Assembly (NCBI GenBank): GCA_964030785.1
Contig: OZ034970.1
Coordinates: 39,113,401-39,177,400, forward strand
Reading direction: 5' to 3'
Origin: Siderastrea siderea
Taxonomy: Eukaryota > Cnidaria > Anthozoa > Scleractinia > Rhizangiidae
Length of the DNA stretch: 64,000 bases
Positions within the stretch are counted from its first letter, which is position 1. Every line of letters starts with the position of its first letter. Below the pieces are notes generated by a model, which was given only the letters and a program-made list of their open reading frames with translations, searched no databases and was not told where the DNA came from. A program made the translations under genes and the position numbers. Below, one piece after another: positions 54,930 to 62,237 of this stretch.

Positions 54930-55976
54930 ATGTCGTTCTACGTGACGTTACCGAGTCATGCCAACCGACGTGAGTTTCCCAACAACCAAGCCAATTCCTT
55001 CAAGATTCGTTTACCGAAACCGTTGCAGTTATCCGGAGGGGGATGGCAAGTGGGGTTGAGTACCATTTCTTTACCAGACACGGGGGTCAACATTTTTAAT
55101 CTGCTGCCAGCGGATCAGTTCGTGTTTGGCACCTCTTGTTATCGATTGACTTCCTCCGCGGGACGTGTGGTGAAAAGCTTCAATATGAAAATGGACGATT
55201 TGAAACATGATGATTCCATTGTGGATGGCGTGACCTTCATGAAAGCCTTTTTGCATTGGGTGAGACAACGTATGAACTATGGTTACTTGAACTACTATGG
55301 CGCACCGAATACGGAGAAGGGAGAAAAAACATGTACGACGTTTGAGTGGGACGGCGAAGATTTGGTGTTGAACAATCGCAATATCGCACGGTACACGCAC
55401 GTGCTTCCAAACAAGGCGACAATGATCGTCCCTCACTTTGCCATTCATCATCTCATGGCCGAAAAAATGGGATGGTTTGAAAAAAACAACCAAGGAAACT
55501 ATATGTTGGGACCCAACTTGAACATGGAATTCCGCGATGAACAGGTTCCCGGCAATAGTAAGATTGAATTGAGAAATAGCAAGAACGACCCGGAGTATTA
55601 TCAAGTGACCACAGATGGTGCCGGGACCACATGGATTTGGTTGAGTTTCAGTGTGAATTGGCGTTTCACCAACTTGAATGTGGCGTTTCGGGCGGTGGTG
55701 GGGGATCCCACGCGAACGCTCCACGTGTACTCGGACGTCGCAGGCAGCAGTGTGGTGGGCAATCGCGTGACCGATTTGTTGCGTGAAATCCAGTACAAGC
55801 GAGAAGGACGAGGCACCCTGTACTTTGAACCGTTGCACATTCAATACATGGCTCTTCGTAACGAGGTGGTGGAAATCATTCACATTCAAGTGGCCGAAAC
55901 GATTGGTAGGGGAGGAGACTTGGTCAAGTTTGGTGACGGCCATACCATTGTCACGTTGCACTTCAAAAAGGCATAA
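54930..55976 (+). CDS. Structural-protein family member 3
   Basis: 348 residues from ATG 54930, 12 bases after the previous stop. Opens MSFYVTLPSHANRREFPNNQ and carries the complete set of family segments: GGGWQVGLSTISLPD, TTFEWDGEDLVLNNR, MAEKMGWFE, LGPNLN, WRFTNLNVAFR, LHVYSDVAGSSVVGNR, FEPLHIQYMALRNEVVEI and VKFGDGHTIVTLHFK. Close paralogue of the gene before it. The tandem arrangement suggests a recent duplication and possibly a mixed oligomer. Its end overlaps an ATAAAAAA sequence that may serve as TATA for the next gene. Confidence 0.75.
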   Translation: MSFYVTLPSHANRREFPNNQANSFKIRLPKPLQLSGGGWQVGLSTISLPDTGVNIFNLLPADQFVFGTSCYRLTSSAGRVVKSFNMKMDDLKHDDSIVDGVTFMKAFLHWVRQRMNYGYLNYYGAPNTEKGEKTCTTFEWDGEDLVLNNRNIARYTHVLPNKATMIVPHFAIHHLMAEKMGWFEKNNQGNYMLGPNLNMEFRDEQVPGNSKIELRNSKNDPEYYQVTTDGAGTTWIWLSFSVNWRFTNLNVAFRAVVGDPTRTLHVYSDVAGSSVVGNRVTDLLREIQYKREGRGTLYFEPLHIQYMALRNEVVEIIHIQVAETIGRGGDLVKFGDGHTIVTLHFKKA

Positions 55977-56011
55977 AAAAGAGAGAGACGAGAAGGGAAC
56001 CCAAGTCAATC

Positions 56012-56236
56012 ATGCCTCCGAAACGACGACGACGACGACGACGAAAACAGCGTCCCCAAGCGGGGGAAGGGATCAACGCAGTGATTGCGGGAATTCCTAA
56101 AACTGCATGGTCCATCACCAAAGGGATAGAAAAGTTGGCTAAAAAGAATGCCAAAAAAGCGCATGTGAAACGCATGGAGGAAATTCGAAAAGGAAAACGA
56201 AAACGCTATGCAGGGGAATCGTGCAACCTCATGTGA
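56012..56236 (+). CDS. Arginine-rich core protein 1
   Basis: 74 residues. MPPKRRRRRRRKQR start, a mildly hydrophobic amphipathic middle (INAVIAGIPKTAWSITKGIEKLA), and a second basic cluster. Such tiny Arg-rich proteins in adintovirus-type elements resemble adenovirus core protein X/mu and condense DNA in the virion. Confidence 0.6.
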   Translation: MPPKRRRRRRRKQRPQAGEGINAVIAGIPKTAWSITKGIEKLAKKNAKKAHVKRMEEIRKGKRKRYAGESCNLM

Positions 56237-56237
56237 G

Positions 56238-56246
56238 TATAAAAAG
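56238..56246 (+). promoter_or_regulatory. TATA box of gene at 56273
   Basis: TATAAAAAG, 35 bases before the ATG. Confidence 0.7.
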
Positions 56247-56272
56247 AAAACAAGGGTTGTGAAAAAACAAAC

Positions 56273-56455
56273 ATGCCAAAGACGAGAAGACGTCGAAGAC
56301 GAAGAAGGCAGCGAGGGGGCCTCTTGCCCCTGGCTGCCCTCATTCCAGCCTTGATCGCGGGAGGGAAAGCCGTGGCCTTGGGCGCCGCGGGGGGTGCGGC
56401 GAGTTACGGGGCCAAAAAAGGGCTGGAAGCCGCCTTTCGAAAAAGAAGACGATGA
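56273..56455 (+). CDS. pX-like core/membrane-active peptide
   Basis: 60 residues: MPKTRRRRRRRRQRGG, then a strongly hydrophobic Ala/Gly-rich stretch (LLPLAALIPALIAGGKAVAL and on to residue 48), then a basic end FRKRRR. The RRRQRGG junction followed by a hydrophobic helix is the layout of adenovirus precursor X. RGG could be cut by the element's protease, although its cleavage site is not known. A relative lies at 61534. Confidence 0.7.
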   Translation: MPKTRRRRRRRRQRGGLLPLAALIPALIAGGKAVALGAAGGAASYGAKKGLEAAFRKRRR

Positions 56456-56462
56456 ATGACGG

Positions 56463-56471
56463 TATAAATAG
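56463..56471 (+). promoter_or_regulatory. TATA box of gene at 56528
   Basis: TATAAATAG, 65 bases before the ATG. Confidence 0.65.
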
Positions 56472-56527
56472 AGACGGGTCCTGTGACACCAACCAAACGT
56501 GATCCTTGGTAACACGTGAAGAGCACG

Positions 56528-56863
56528 ATGCGTGGGGGAAGTTTGACACGATTTCGGACCGATGAGTGGTATGATCAACAGGGTCAAAGCGGAAAAGGGT
56601 TGATGATGGATCTCTTGCGTGGGGGGTTCCAAGGCCTTAAAAGCACGCGAAATCCTTTAAAATTGCCTAGTAATATCAAGAGAGGCTTGGAAACGGGTTT
56701 GACACGCGGGATCAAACGCAAAGCCGAAGACGTCCTTAAAAAAGAAATTACCAAACAAGCCAAGAAAGCCTTGAGCCATAAGAACGTGAAACAAGCCGTG
56801 CGGGTAGCCAGTGCCTTATTTCCCAAGCAAACCAAACGTGCGCGAGATATTTTGGGAGTGTGA
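56528..56863 (+). CDS. Basic helical virion-core candidate
   Basis: 111 residues. MRGGSLTRFRTDEWYDQQGQ start, RGGFQGLKSTRNP, then a Lys/Arg-rich helical part (TRGIKRKAEDVLKKEITKQAKKALS) and FPKQTKRARDILGV end. Basic throughout, no known domain. Position among the core genes suggests a pVI- or pVII-like virion role; inference only. Confidence 0.55.
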   Translation: MRGGSLTRFRTDEWYDQQGQSGKGLMMDLLRGGFQGLKSTRNPLKLPSNIKRGLETGLTRGIKRKAEDVLKKEITKQAKKALSHKNVKQAVRVASALFPKQTKRARDILGV

Positions 56864-56865
56864 AC

Positions 56866-57096
56866 ATGGACCCCGTGCCTTCACGACCTCGACGGATTCG
56901 TAGTGATCGAGGCTTGTCTCAATGGGGAGGTCTGTATCCGTTTTGGAAACTGATGCGACGACAACGTGGCGGCTGGTTGAGTCCCGAGGTGATGAGACTG
57001 CCCGGGTTTGATTTGAGACAACGCTTAGCACGACGACGACGGTATAAAAACCCCTCACGACGCCGAGGTGCCACCACTCGACGACGACGACGTTAA
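56866..57096 (+). CDS. Arginine-rich core protein 2
   Basis: 76 residues, ATG two bases after the previous stop. PSRPRRIRSDRG start, a middle with MRRQRGGWLSPEVMRLPGF, and a poly-Arg end. The RRQRGG phrase is shared with the other small basic proteins (56273, 61534, 62870), suggesting a common processing or binding site. The TATA box of the capsid gene (57043) lies inside its coding sequence. Confidence 0.55.
   Translation: MDPVPSRPRRIRSDRGLSQWGGLYPFWKLMRRQRGGWLSPEVMRLPGFDLRQRLARRRRYKNPSRRRGATTRRRRR
57043..57050 (+). promoter_or_regulatory. TATA box of major capsid gene
   Basis: TATAAAAA, 56 bases before the ATG at 57099. Confidence 0.65.
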
Positions 57097-57098
57097 AC

Positions 57099-58499
57099 AT
57101 GCCTGACGTGAGCACACAAACCGCCCCGGCTCACGAGCGTTCCGAAGGGACCGTCAACCCCGCGTTATGGCTTTTCCAGGTGCCAGACACTGACATTAGC
57201 ATCAATGCCTATCGCATGGTCACCGTTCAACCCACCACCACGGGTATCAATCCGATGGAATTCATCATTCCTGGGTTGGACGATTTTGTGGATTTGGGAC
57301 GCAGTTACTTTACCATGGAATTGAGATTGCAAAAGAGTACGAACGATAACTTGGTGGCCAATGAAAAATTGTGGCCCGTCAACAATTTGGCCCATTCCAT
57401 CATCAAACAAATTGACTTGCATTTGAATGGCACGTTGATCAGTCCTCAATCCGACACCTACCATTACAAAGCCTACCTGGAAACCTTGTTGAATTATGAC
57501 CGAGAAGATGGTAAGACCGTGTTAGGACCCCAAGGCTGGTACAATCAAGTGGATTCCCCACCCCAATGGACAGCCAACAACACAGACAAAGCAGGAGACC
57601 ATGCAGCCTGGAACGCTCTCCCTGCCAATCACAAAGGAGCTTTGGATGCTATGGTCGCTGAAGTGACCAAGTATGCTGGAGGCGTCACCCACAGTCTGGT
57701 GTTTACCCCCCACCTGGAAGTGTTTCACACCGGCAAACTGTTGGTGCCAGGCATCGAAATCAAGATGAAATTTCATTTCTATGGCCCGAACCTGTTTTTG
57801 AATGGGGTGGCTCTCGCTGGCCGATTGATGGAAGGCGATGTGAAACTACGGTTTCATCTCTGTCAACTGCGTTTGAATGACGCCATCTACCAGAGTTTGT
57901 CTGCCAAAAGACACAATGAAGGCCAAATCGCCTCCTACCCAACCGTCCGCAGTGAAATCCGCACCTTCAGCATGCAAGGCAACCTGACCCGTTTTGATAT
58001 CCCCAACCTGTTTCAAAACAGAATACCGGACCGATTGATTGTAGGGTTGTTGGACAGCCGCGCCTTCAATGGGGATGTCACCCGAGATCCCTTCTGCTTC
58101 CAGAAATTTGGGCTGACCTCCATGAAACAGATTGTCAAAGGAGAAGAATATCCTTATGAAACCCTGCACTTGGTACACAACAATGGCACCCGAGATAATC
58201 TAGGGTACTTCCGGTTTCTGCAAGCCAGTGGCGCCTGGTGTAAAAAGAAAGGCAATATGGTGGAACTAGGAGATTGGGGCCACAGGAAAAATTGTACCTT
58301 GTACATGTTTGACAATGTGGCCAATGGATGTGCCGACAGTCAAACCCTCAACCCCAAGCAAACCGGTGATTTACAACTCGTCTTGGAATTTGGAGCCGCT
58401 TCCGGGGTCAATATAACCGTGCTCGTCTATGGAGAATTTGAGAACTTGCTGGAGATTGACCCGAACGGAGCCGTGTTGTACAACATTTACCAACACTGA
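57099..58499 (+). CDS. Major capsid protein, Polinton/adintovirus type (double jelly-roll)
   Basis: 466 residues. The segment IDLHLNGTLISPQSDTYHYK followed by AYLETLLNYDREDGKTVLGPQGWY (residues about 109-150) is the hallmark of Polinton capsid proteins. LVFTPHLEVFHTGKLLVPGIEIKMKF (about 205-230) fits the end of the first barrel and LQLVLEFGAASGVNITVLVYGEFENLLEID the end of the second. Homotrimers would form hexon-like capsomers. Length is in the usual range. It is followed with TGATG overlap by the protease, as expected for a late gene block. No frameshift seen, so the copy could still make capsid. Confidence 0.9.
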   Translation: MPDVSTQTAPAHERSEGTVNPALWLFQVPDTDISINAYRMVTVQPTTTGINPMEFIIPGLDDFVDLGRSYFTMELRLQKSTNDNLVANEKLWPVNNLAHSIIKQIDLHLNGTLISPQSDTYHYKAYLETLLNYDREDGKTVLGPQGWYNQVDSPPQWTANNTDKAGDHAAWNALPANHKGALDAMVAEVTKYAGGVTHSLVFTPHLEVFHTGKLLVPGIEIKMKFHFYGPNLFLNGVALAGRLMEGDVKLRFHLCQLRLNDAIYQSLSAKRHNEGQIASYPTVRSEIRTFSMQGNLTRFDIPNLFQNRIPDRLIVGLLDSRAFNGDVTRDPFCFQKFGLTSMKQIVKGEEYPYETLHLVHNNGTRDNLGYFRFLQASGAWCKKKGNMVELGDWGHRKNCTLYMFDNVANGCADSQTLNPKQTGDLQLVLEFGAASGVNITVLVYGEFENLLEIDPNGAVLYNIYQH

Positions 58500-59038
58500 T
58501 GGAACACGTGGCCTTGAATAATGTGCAGTTGGATTATTTAGCCCGCGACGACCCCCACTTGAAACCTGTGTTTTATGGAACGGTGGCCTGTGATCGATTA
58601 CCCCAGCGTCCTGTCAAGACCCAACGCCAAGGGTACATTGTGAACACCGACCCGCACGATCAACCCGGACAACATTGGTTAGGGGTCTGGACGGATGGAA
58701 ATGTGTGTGAAGTCCTCGACAGTTATGCTTTGCCCATGGACACGTACGTGCAAGCCACCCCGTTACGAGATTGGATTGTCCAACATTGGAAGTATGTGGT
58801 GACCAATGGCAAGTCCCTCCAAGCCATCTCAAGCAAGAGTTGTGGCGATTACGCTTTGTTGTACTTGAAAGCCAAAGCCCGTGGACGGACCTTGCAAGAC
58901 TTTTTAAATGAGTTTTCCGATCATGATTATGTAAGCAATGACCATCAAGCCGGTCAACGCCTTCAACAATTGATTGTAGGCCAAGAAGCCAGATGGTATC
59001 AACTCTGTTGTCATCCGTATCATCAACGGAATGGTTAA
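58499..59038 (+). CDS. Adenain-type cysteine protease
   Basis: 179 residues. His59 (GQHWLGVW), Asp74 (VLDSYAL), Gln108 (SLQAISS) and Cys115 (KSCGDYAL) form the C5/C48 catalytic set in the usual order and spacing of adenovirus protease. It should cut core and capsid precursors during maturation. It overlaps the capsid gene stop by the TGATG pair. The poly(A) signal AATAAA (59038-59043) overlaps its stop. Intact. Confidence 0.9.
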   Translation: MEHVALNNVQLDYLARDDPHLKPVFYGTVACDRLPQRPVKTQRQGYIVNTDPHDQPGQHWLGVWTDGNVCEVLDSYALPMDTYVQATPLRDWIVQHWKYVVTNGKSLQAISSKSCGDYALLYLKAKARGRTLQDFLNEFSDHDYVSNDHQAGQRLQQLIVGQEARWYQLCCHPYHQRNG

Positions 59039-59067
59039 ATAAAAAGTCGTTGGAAAACAAGTGTGTC

Positions 59068-59157
59068 GGAGTCGTAGCTCAGTCGGTAGAGCCTTTGGAT
59101 CCCCCTAAAAAACAGGTGTTGGGGGATTGTGCGTGGGTTCGAGTCCCACCGATTCCA
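59068..59157 (+). tRNA. tRNA-like gene with aberrant anticodon arm
   Basis: Acceptor GGAGTCG pairs with CGATTCC (one G-T) and is followed by discriminator A. D arm GCTC-AGTCGGTA-GAGC is perfect; T arm GTGGG-TTCGAGT-CCCAC is perfect. A box TAGCTCAGTCGG and B box GGTTCGAGTCC match consensus, and T8 at 59171-59178 is a Pol III terminator. The 40 bases between the D and T arms do not fit a normal anticodon arm: a 7-bp stem ATCCCCC/GGGGGAT (59099-59105 with 59121-59127) carries a 15-base loop, TAAAAAACAGGTGTT, after a 6-base extra linker. A short intron of about 10 bases after an AAA anticodon would give a near-normal loop, but this is speculative. Encoded between protease and ATPase. Confidence 0.7.
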
Positions 59158-59183
59158 ATAAAAAGGTGCCTTTTTTTTCTAAA

Positions 59184-59852
59184 ATGGGTATTATCATCAT
59201 GCAAACGGGGAAACCGTTTCGTTTTCATACCCCCTCCTCTATCTTGGTGGTGGGACCATCGGGATGTGGCAAAACCGTCTTTACGGAAAAACTCTTGGTA
59301 GACAACCCCGAGTTGTTTGAAAGTCCCCCGACTCAAGTGCATTATTGTTATGGGGCGTGGCAAGATCGATTTCGAGGCATGCAAGATCAAGGGGTGATGT
59401 TTCACGAAGGCCTTCCCGATCATGAGGCGTTGGTCCAATGGTTTCCTCAAGGACAGGGGGTCCTCGTCTTGGATGATTTAATGGATGAAGGGAGTCACGA
59501 TAAACGCGTGTTGGATTTATTCACCAAACATTCGCATCATCAAGGGGTGACGGTGCTGTACTTGTGCCAAGACATGTTTCCCGTGGGACGCTATGCCAAA
59601 AGTATTTCCCGCAATGCTCATTACATTGTGGCGTTCAAGAATCCCCGGGATCAATTGGGGGTACGCAACGTGATGCTGCAATCGTTTCCTGCCACTTGGA
59701 AAGACACGTTGGAGACCTTTCATCAGGCCACCACGCGCCCTTATGGCTATTTGATGTTAGATTTACACCCGGCCTCCTCTGATCAACAACGGTTATTGAG
59801 TCACCTGTTAAAAGACGAAGGATGGACGCGCACCTATCAAAAACGTCTATAA
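59184..59852 (+). CDS. Packaging ATPase (FtsK/HerA, A32-like)
   Basis: 222 residues from ATG 59184 (an internal ATG at 59199 is possible). Walker A GPSGCGKT at residues 24-31, Walker B VLVLDDL at 93-99, sensor Gln in YLCQDMF (126-132), and SISRNAHYIVAFKNPRDQLGVRN downstream. This is the motor that pumps the genome into the capsid in Polintons and nucleocytoplasmic viruses. Intact. The Pol III terminator of the tRNA-like gene lies just before its start. Confidence 0.9.
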   Translation: MGIIIMQTGKPFRFHTPSSILVVGPSGCGKTVFTEKLLVDNPELFESPPTQVHYCYGAWQDRFRGMQDQGVMFHEGLPDHEALVQWFPQGQGVLVLDDLMDEGSHDKRVLDLFTKHSHHQGVTVLYLCQDMFPVGRYAKSISRNAHYIVAFKNPRDQLGVRNVMLQSFPATWKDTLETFHQATTRPYGYLMLDLHPASSDQQRLLSHLLKDEGWTRTYQKRL

Positions 59853-59855
59853 AGG
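59848..59855 (+). promoter_or_regulatory. TATA box of gene at 59895
   Basis: TATAAAGG overlapping the ATPase stop, 47 bases before the next ATG. Confidence 0.55.
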
Positions 59856-59894
59856 CACGACACCCCTTTGGAACCGGAAAAAGAGAGAGTGAGC

Positions 59895-60765
59895 ATGGCC
59901 GACGACGATGACCGTCAACCTCCGCAAGCGTACGATACCGTGGCCCCGGCCGGGGTCGGGGCGACCACCAGCAATCAAATGTCTCCAAGGGCTTGGCAAG
60001 ATTTGTATTTGACAGGAGACCAAGGGCTTCTCGACGTCGCCATGGAGGAAATGCAAGCGGATGCCCTCTATCGATATATGGAATCCCTCCCCACTGGCGA
60101 CGCCCTTGGGGCCCCTGTTCAGGCCTCTTCCCCCGCTGGGGTAGGAAGCCCAGGAAGTCAATCCTTCCGTAGCATACACACCACCCCGGAGTCTTCTGGG
60201 GCTCGAACTCCTGCGACTCCTCCTAGCGTACCCTTGGCGGCGGCGGGTGCTCGAACAGCAGCGGGTGCTGGGGGTAATGGTGGTGGACGTGGTGGTGGGG
60301 GTGCTGGACGTGGCGGTGGACGTGGTGGTGGTGGGGGTGCTGGACGTGGCGATGGACGTGGTGGTGGTGGGGGTGCTGGACGTGGTGGCGGGGGTGGCGG
60401 TGGTGGTGCTGCTGGTGCTGGTGCTGGTGGTGGTGGTGGTGATGGTGGTGGTGGTGGTGGTGATGGTGGTCGTCGTGGACGACGACCGAGACGCATACGA
60501 GGACGACGACGAAATACCCCCACTTCGCCTTTGACACCAATCCAGCTACCCCTCGAGGATCTTGGACGCGTCTGGGAGTCCACCACCACGTACCTTGCGT
60601 CAAGCAGATTTACAACGACGTTTACGCATGCTGTTACAAGATCAAGAACAATTGGCCCAAGGACGGGAAATTGCTAATGTGACCATGACCAATAGCATTG
60701 TGACCAGTTATAAACAGGGAGGACGTCCTAGTGTACAAACTTCTTCGTCCCGTGTTTCGCCGTGA
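59895..60765 (+). pseudogene. Gly-rich protein, frame interrupted near its end
   Basis: From ATG 59895 (260 codons to 60677): acidic start (MADDDDRQPPQ), Pro/Ala/Ser linker, about 75 residues of GGGRGGGGAGRG-type repeats encoded by GGT/GGA/CGT microsatellite (60275-60475), then a poly-basic stretch RRGRRPRRIRGRRR and TPIQLPLEDLGRVWES. Around 60570 the sensible reading moves to another frame, which runs SPPPRTLRQADLQRR ... EIANVTMTNS to a stop at 60763-60765. Either a one-base change broke it or the second frame is a separate small gene (ATG 60628). RGG-type domains bind nucleic acid. Confidence 0.55.
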
Positions 60766-61451
60766 TGAAAACCGTCGTGTCGTTATTGAATGGATCCCGA
60801 CGTCCTGGCGTCCCCTTGCCACCCGAATTGCTACAACGTATGGACTCGTTGTATGCTTTTTACCATCAACAATGGTGGTGTTATCGCAAAATGTTGAATC
60901 ATTTCAAGTGTTGCCATGCCTTGTACAATGGCATGGCGTTACTCCTGATGGCCGCCGGCATGATTGCCGGCCCCCTGTTGGACAACAGCACGTTGGTGGC
61001 GTGTTTGGCGGCCGTGGGCACGGTGGTCAAAGGATGGACCGATTTTAAACAATACCGATTTAAAGTGACCATGAGTCGATTTGCATTTACCACCTATGCC
61101 AAAGCCTTGACCGAATTGAAAACCTATGGGCAGGGTGTTCCCTTGGAGGACCTGGAAGGAGTTTTAATCAAGATGCAAACCTTGGATGATACCATTGTGG
61201 ATTTCACCCCTCCTTTACCCAAACGGTGCGTCCAAGAGTACCATGGTCATTTTGTGTACCAACCCGTGGAAGCCCAATGCTATGTGGACGGATGCCCTCG
61301 TCCCTTGAGACCCAAAGACTATTGGATCAATAAAAAGCCCCTCCCTCCCAGTCCTACACTCTTAGAACCATGGCCGTCCAACGATGACGACGACGACGAA
61401 AAAGGAGGAGAAGAACACGACAACAAGGCGGTGGGTGGTGGTCCGATTTGA
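60765..61451 (+). CDS. Two-helix membrane protein, SLATT-like
   Basis: 228 residues from ATG 60765, overlapping the preceding stop (TGATG). A helical leader with LYAFYHQQWWCYRKMLNHFK (29-48), TM1 (about 53-72, LYNGMALLLMAAGMIAGPLL), TM2 (about 76-90, LVACLAAVGTVVKGW), then a long charged helix (KVTMSRFAFTTYAKALTELK), a segment with LDDTIVDFTPPLP, and an acidic tail. The Tyr/His leader, 2TM hairpin and coiled helix resemble SLATT effectors that partner SLOG proteins in bacteria; the resemblance is by layout only. A broken relative lies in the other element at 39814-40214. TATA-like TTATAAAC is at 60709. Confidence 0.6.
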   Translation: MKTVVSLLNGSRRPGVPLPPELLQRMDSLYAFYHQQWWCYRKMLNHFKCCHALYNGMALLLMAAGMIAGPLLDNSTLVACLAAVGTVVKGWTDFKQYRFKVTMSRFAFTTYAKALTELKTYGQGVPLEDLEGVLIKMQTLDDTIVDFTPPLPKRCVQEYHGHFVYQPVEAQCYVDGCPRPLRPKDYWINKKPLPPSPTLLEPWPSNDDDDDEKGGEEHDNKAVGGGPI

Positions 61452-61546
61452 AACGCAATACCCGTCAAGGCTATAAAGAGACGCAAGACCTCATCAAACA
61501 AAACAAAGCCCTTCAACGTGTCTTGTCGCACTCATGGTATCCTTGA
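61370..61546 (+). pseudogene. Small Arg-rich gene broken by TGA at codon 6
   Basis: ATG 61370 reads five codons and meets TGA (61385-61387), after which the same frame stays open to 61544-61546 with a RRRRKRRRRTRQQGGGWW core-protein start and a helical end (DLIKQNKALQRVLSHSW). A CGA-to-TGA change at the Arg run would explain it. It begins inside the end of the membrane-protein gene and ends inside the next gene. TATAAAG at 61472-61478 inside it may serve the gene at 61534. Confidence 0.6.
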
Positions 61547-61704
61547 GGAGAAGACGACGACGACGTCGTCAACGAGGCGGTTTTTTAAATCTATTGGTCC
61601 CCGCCATGGCAGGATTAGGGAAAGCCGTGGCCTTGGAAACGGATAAACGTATAAAACGCACGATCCAAAAAGCCAATCAACGGTATCGTCGCCGTCATCG
61701 GTAA
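61534..61704 (+). CDS. pX-like core peptide 2
   Basis: 56 residues. MVSLRRRRRRRRQRGGF start, then NLLVPAMAGLGKAVALETDK and a basic C-terminus YRRRHR. RRRQRGG plus GKAVAL is shared with the peptide at 56273, so the two are paralogues. It lies between the broken Arg-rich gene and the 105-residue gene; its ATG overlaps the former, and a TATAAAA (61650-61656) inside it may drive the latter. Confidence 0.65.
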   Translation: MVSLRRRRRRRRQRGGFLNLLVPAMAGLGKAVALETDKRIKRTIQKANQRYRRRHR

Positions 61705-61707
61705 AAG

Positions 61708-62025
61708 ATGCAACGTCTTCGACGTCAATTCCCGTTTTTACGGTCCATGTTACAAGAAGCCAATGGTTCCAAACGTCAAGAGTTGTTACAACATGCCAAT
61801 GCCGATCAAATCAATGCCGTGAGTGAACTGATCTTGAACTTCTTAAAAAACAAGATTCCCGTCACACCCCCCATGCTGGCTAAACTTCAACCCTATAAAA
61901 AGGTGCTACGCGATTTGGGACGTCGTCGACATTCCGTCAAAAAGCGTCGTCAGTGGTTAGTCCAACAAAAAGGACGCGGGTTATTTCAAGGACTCCATCA
62001 CGTGTTATGTCAATGTCTTCGTTAA
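61708..62025 (+). CDS. Conserved small Polinton protein (helical, basic)
   Basis: 105 residues. LLQHANADQINAVSELILNFLKNKIPVT, then LAKLQPYKKVLRDLGRRRHSVKKRRQWLVQQKG. A protein with this order (acid/hydrophobic helix, Y-K-K-x-L-R-x-L, basic run ending QKGG-like) is widespread in cnidarian Polintons and is of unknown role. Here the end after QKG deviates and runs to a Cys-rich close. Confidence 0.6.
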   Translation: MQRLRRQFPFLRSMLQEANGSKRQELLQHANADQINAVSELILNFLKNKIPVTPPMLAKLQPYKKVLRDLGRRRHSVKKRRQWLVQQKGRGLFQGLHHVLCQCLR

Positions 62026-62237
62026 CGCTTGCCACGTGGATGCGTCTGTTACAAGAGGCCAATCGGGCCACCGACCAGTGGAAAGACGCCTGTTCTTATT
62101 GGAAGCATAAATATCACCTGTTGCATCGAGAGTACCAACATATCTTAAAGTCCCGTCTTTGTGAGAACTGTCGTACCGTGGAAGACGGGGAACTTTGCTC
62201 CGAGTGTAGTCAACCCCCATGGATGAGGTCTACATGA
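62007..62237 (+). CDS. Small coiled-coil zinc-knuckle protein
   Basis: 76 residues from ATG 62007. A helical WMRLLQEANRATDQWKDACS part, then CENCRTVEDGELCSEC, two CxxC knuckles 9 residues apart that can hold one zinc. It overlaps the gene before it and the gene after it by 19 bases each, both in different frames. Confidence 0.55.
   Translation: MSMSSLTLATWMRLLQEANRATDQWKDACSYWKHKYHLLHREYQHILKSRLCENCRTVEDGELCSECSQPPWMRST

Noticed and set aside
55071..56009. Minus-strand frame of 312 codons opposite the third structural-family gene
   Set aside because: His/Val-rich antisense shadow of a well-supported plus-strand gene in GC-rich DNA.
60158..60589. Pro-rich and His-rich minus frames over the GGT repeat
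   Set aside because: Products of the microsatellite read backwards; no start context or neighbours support them.
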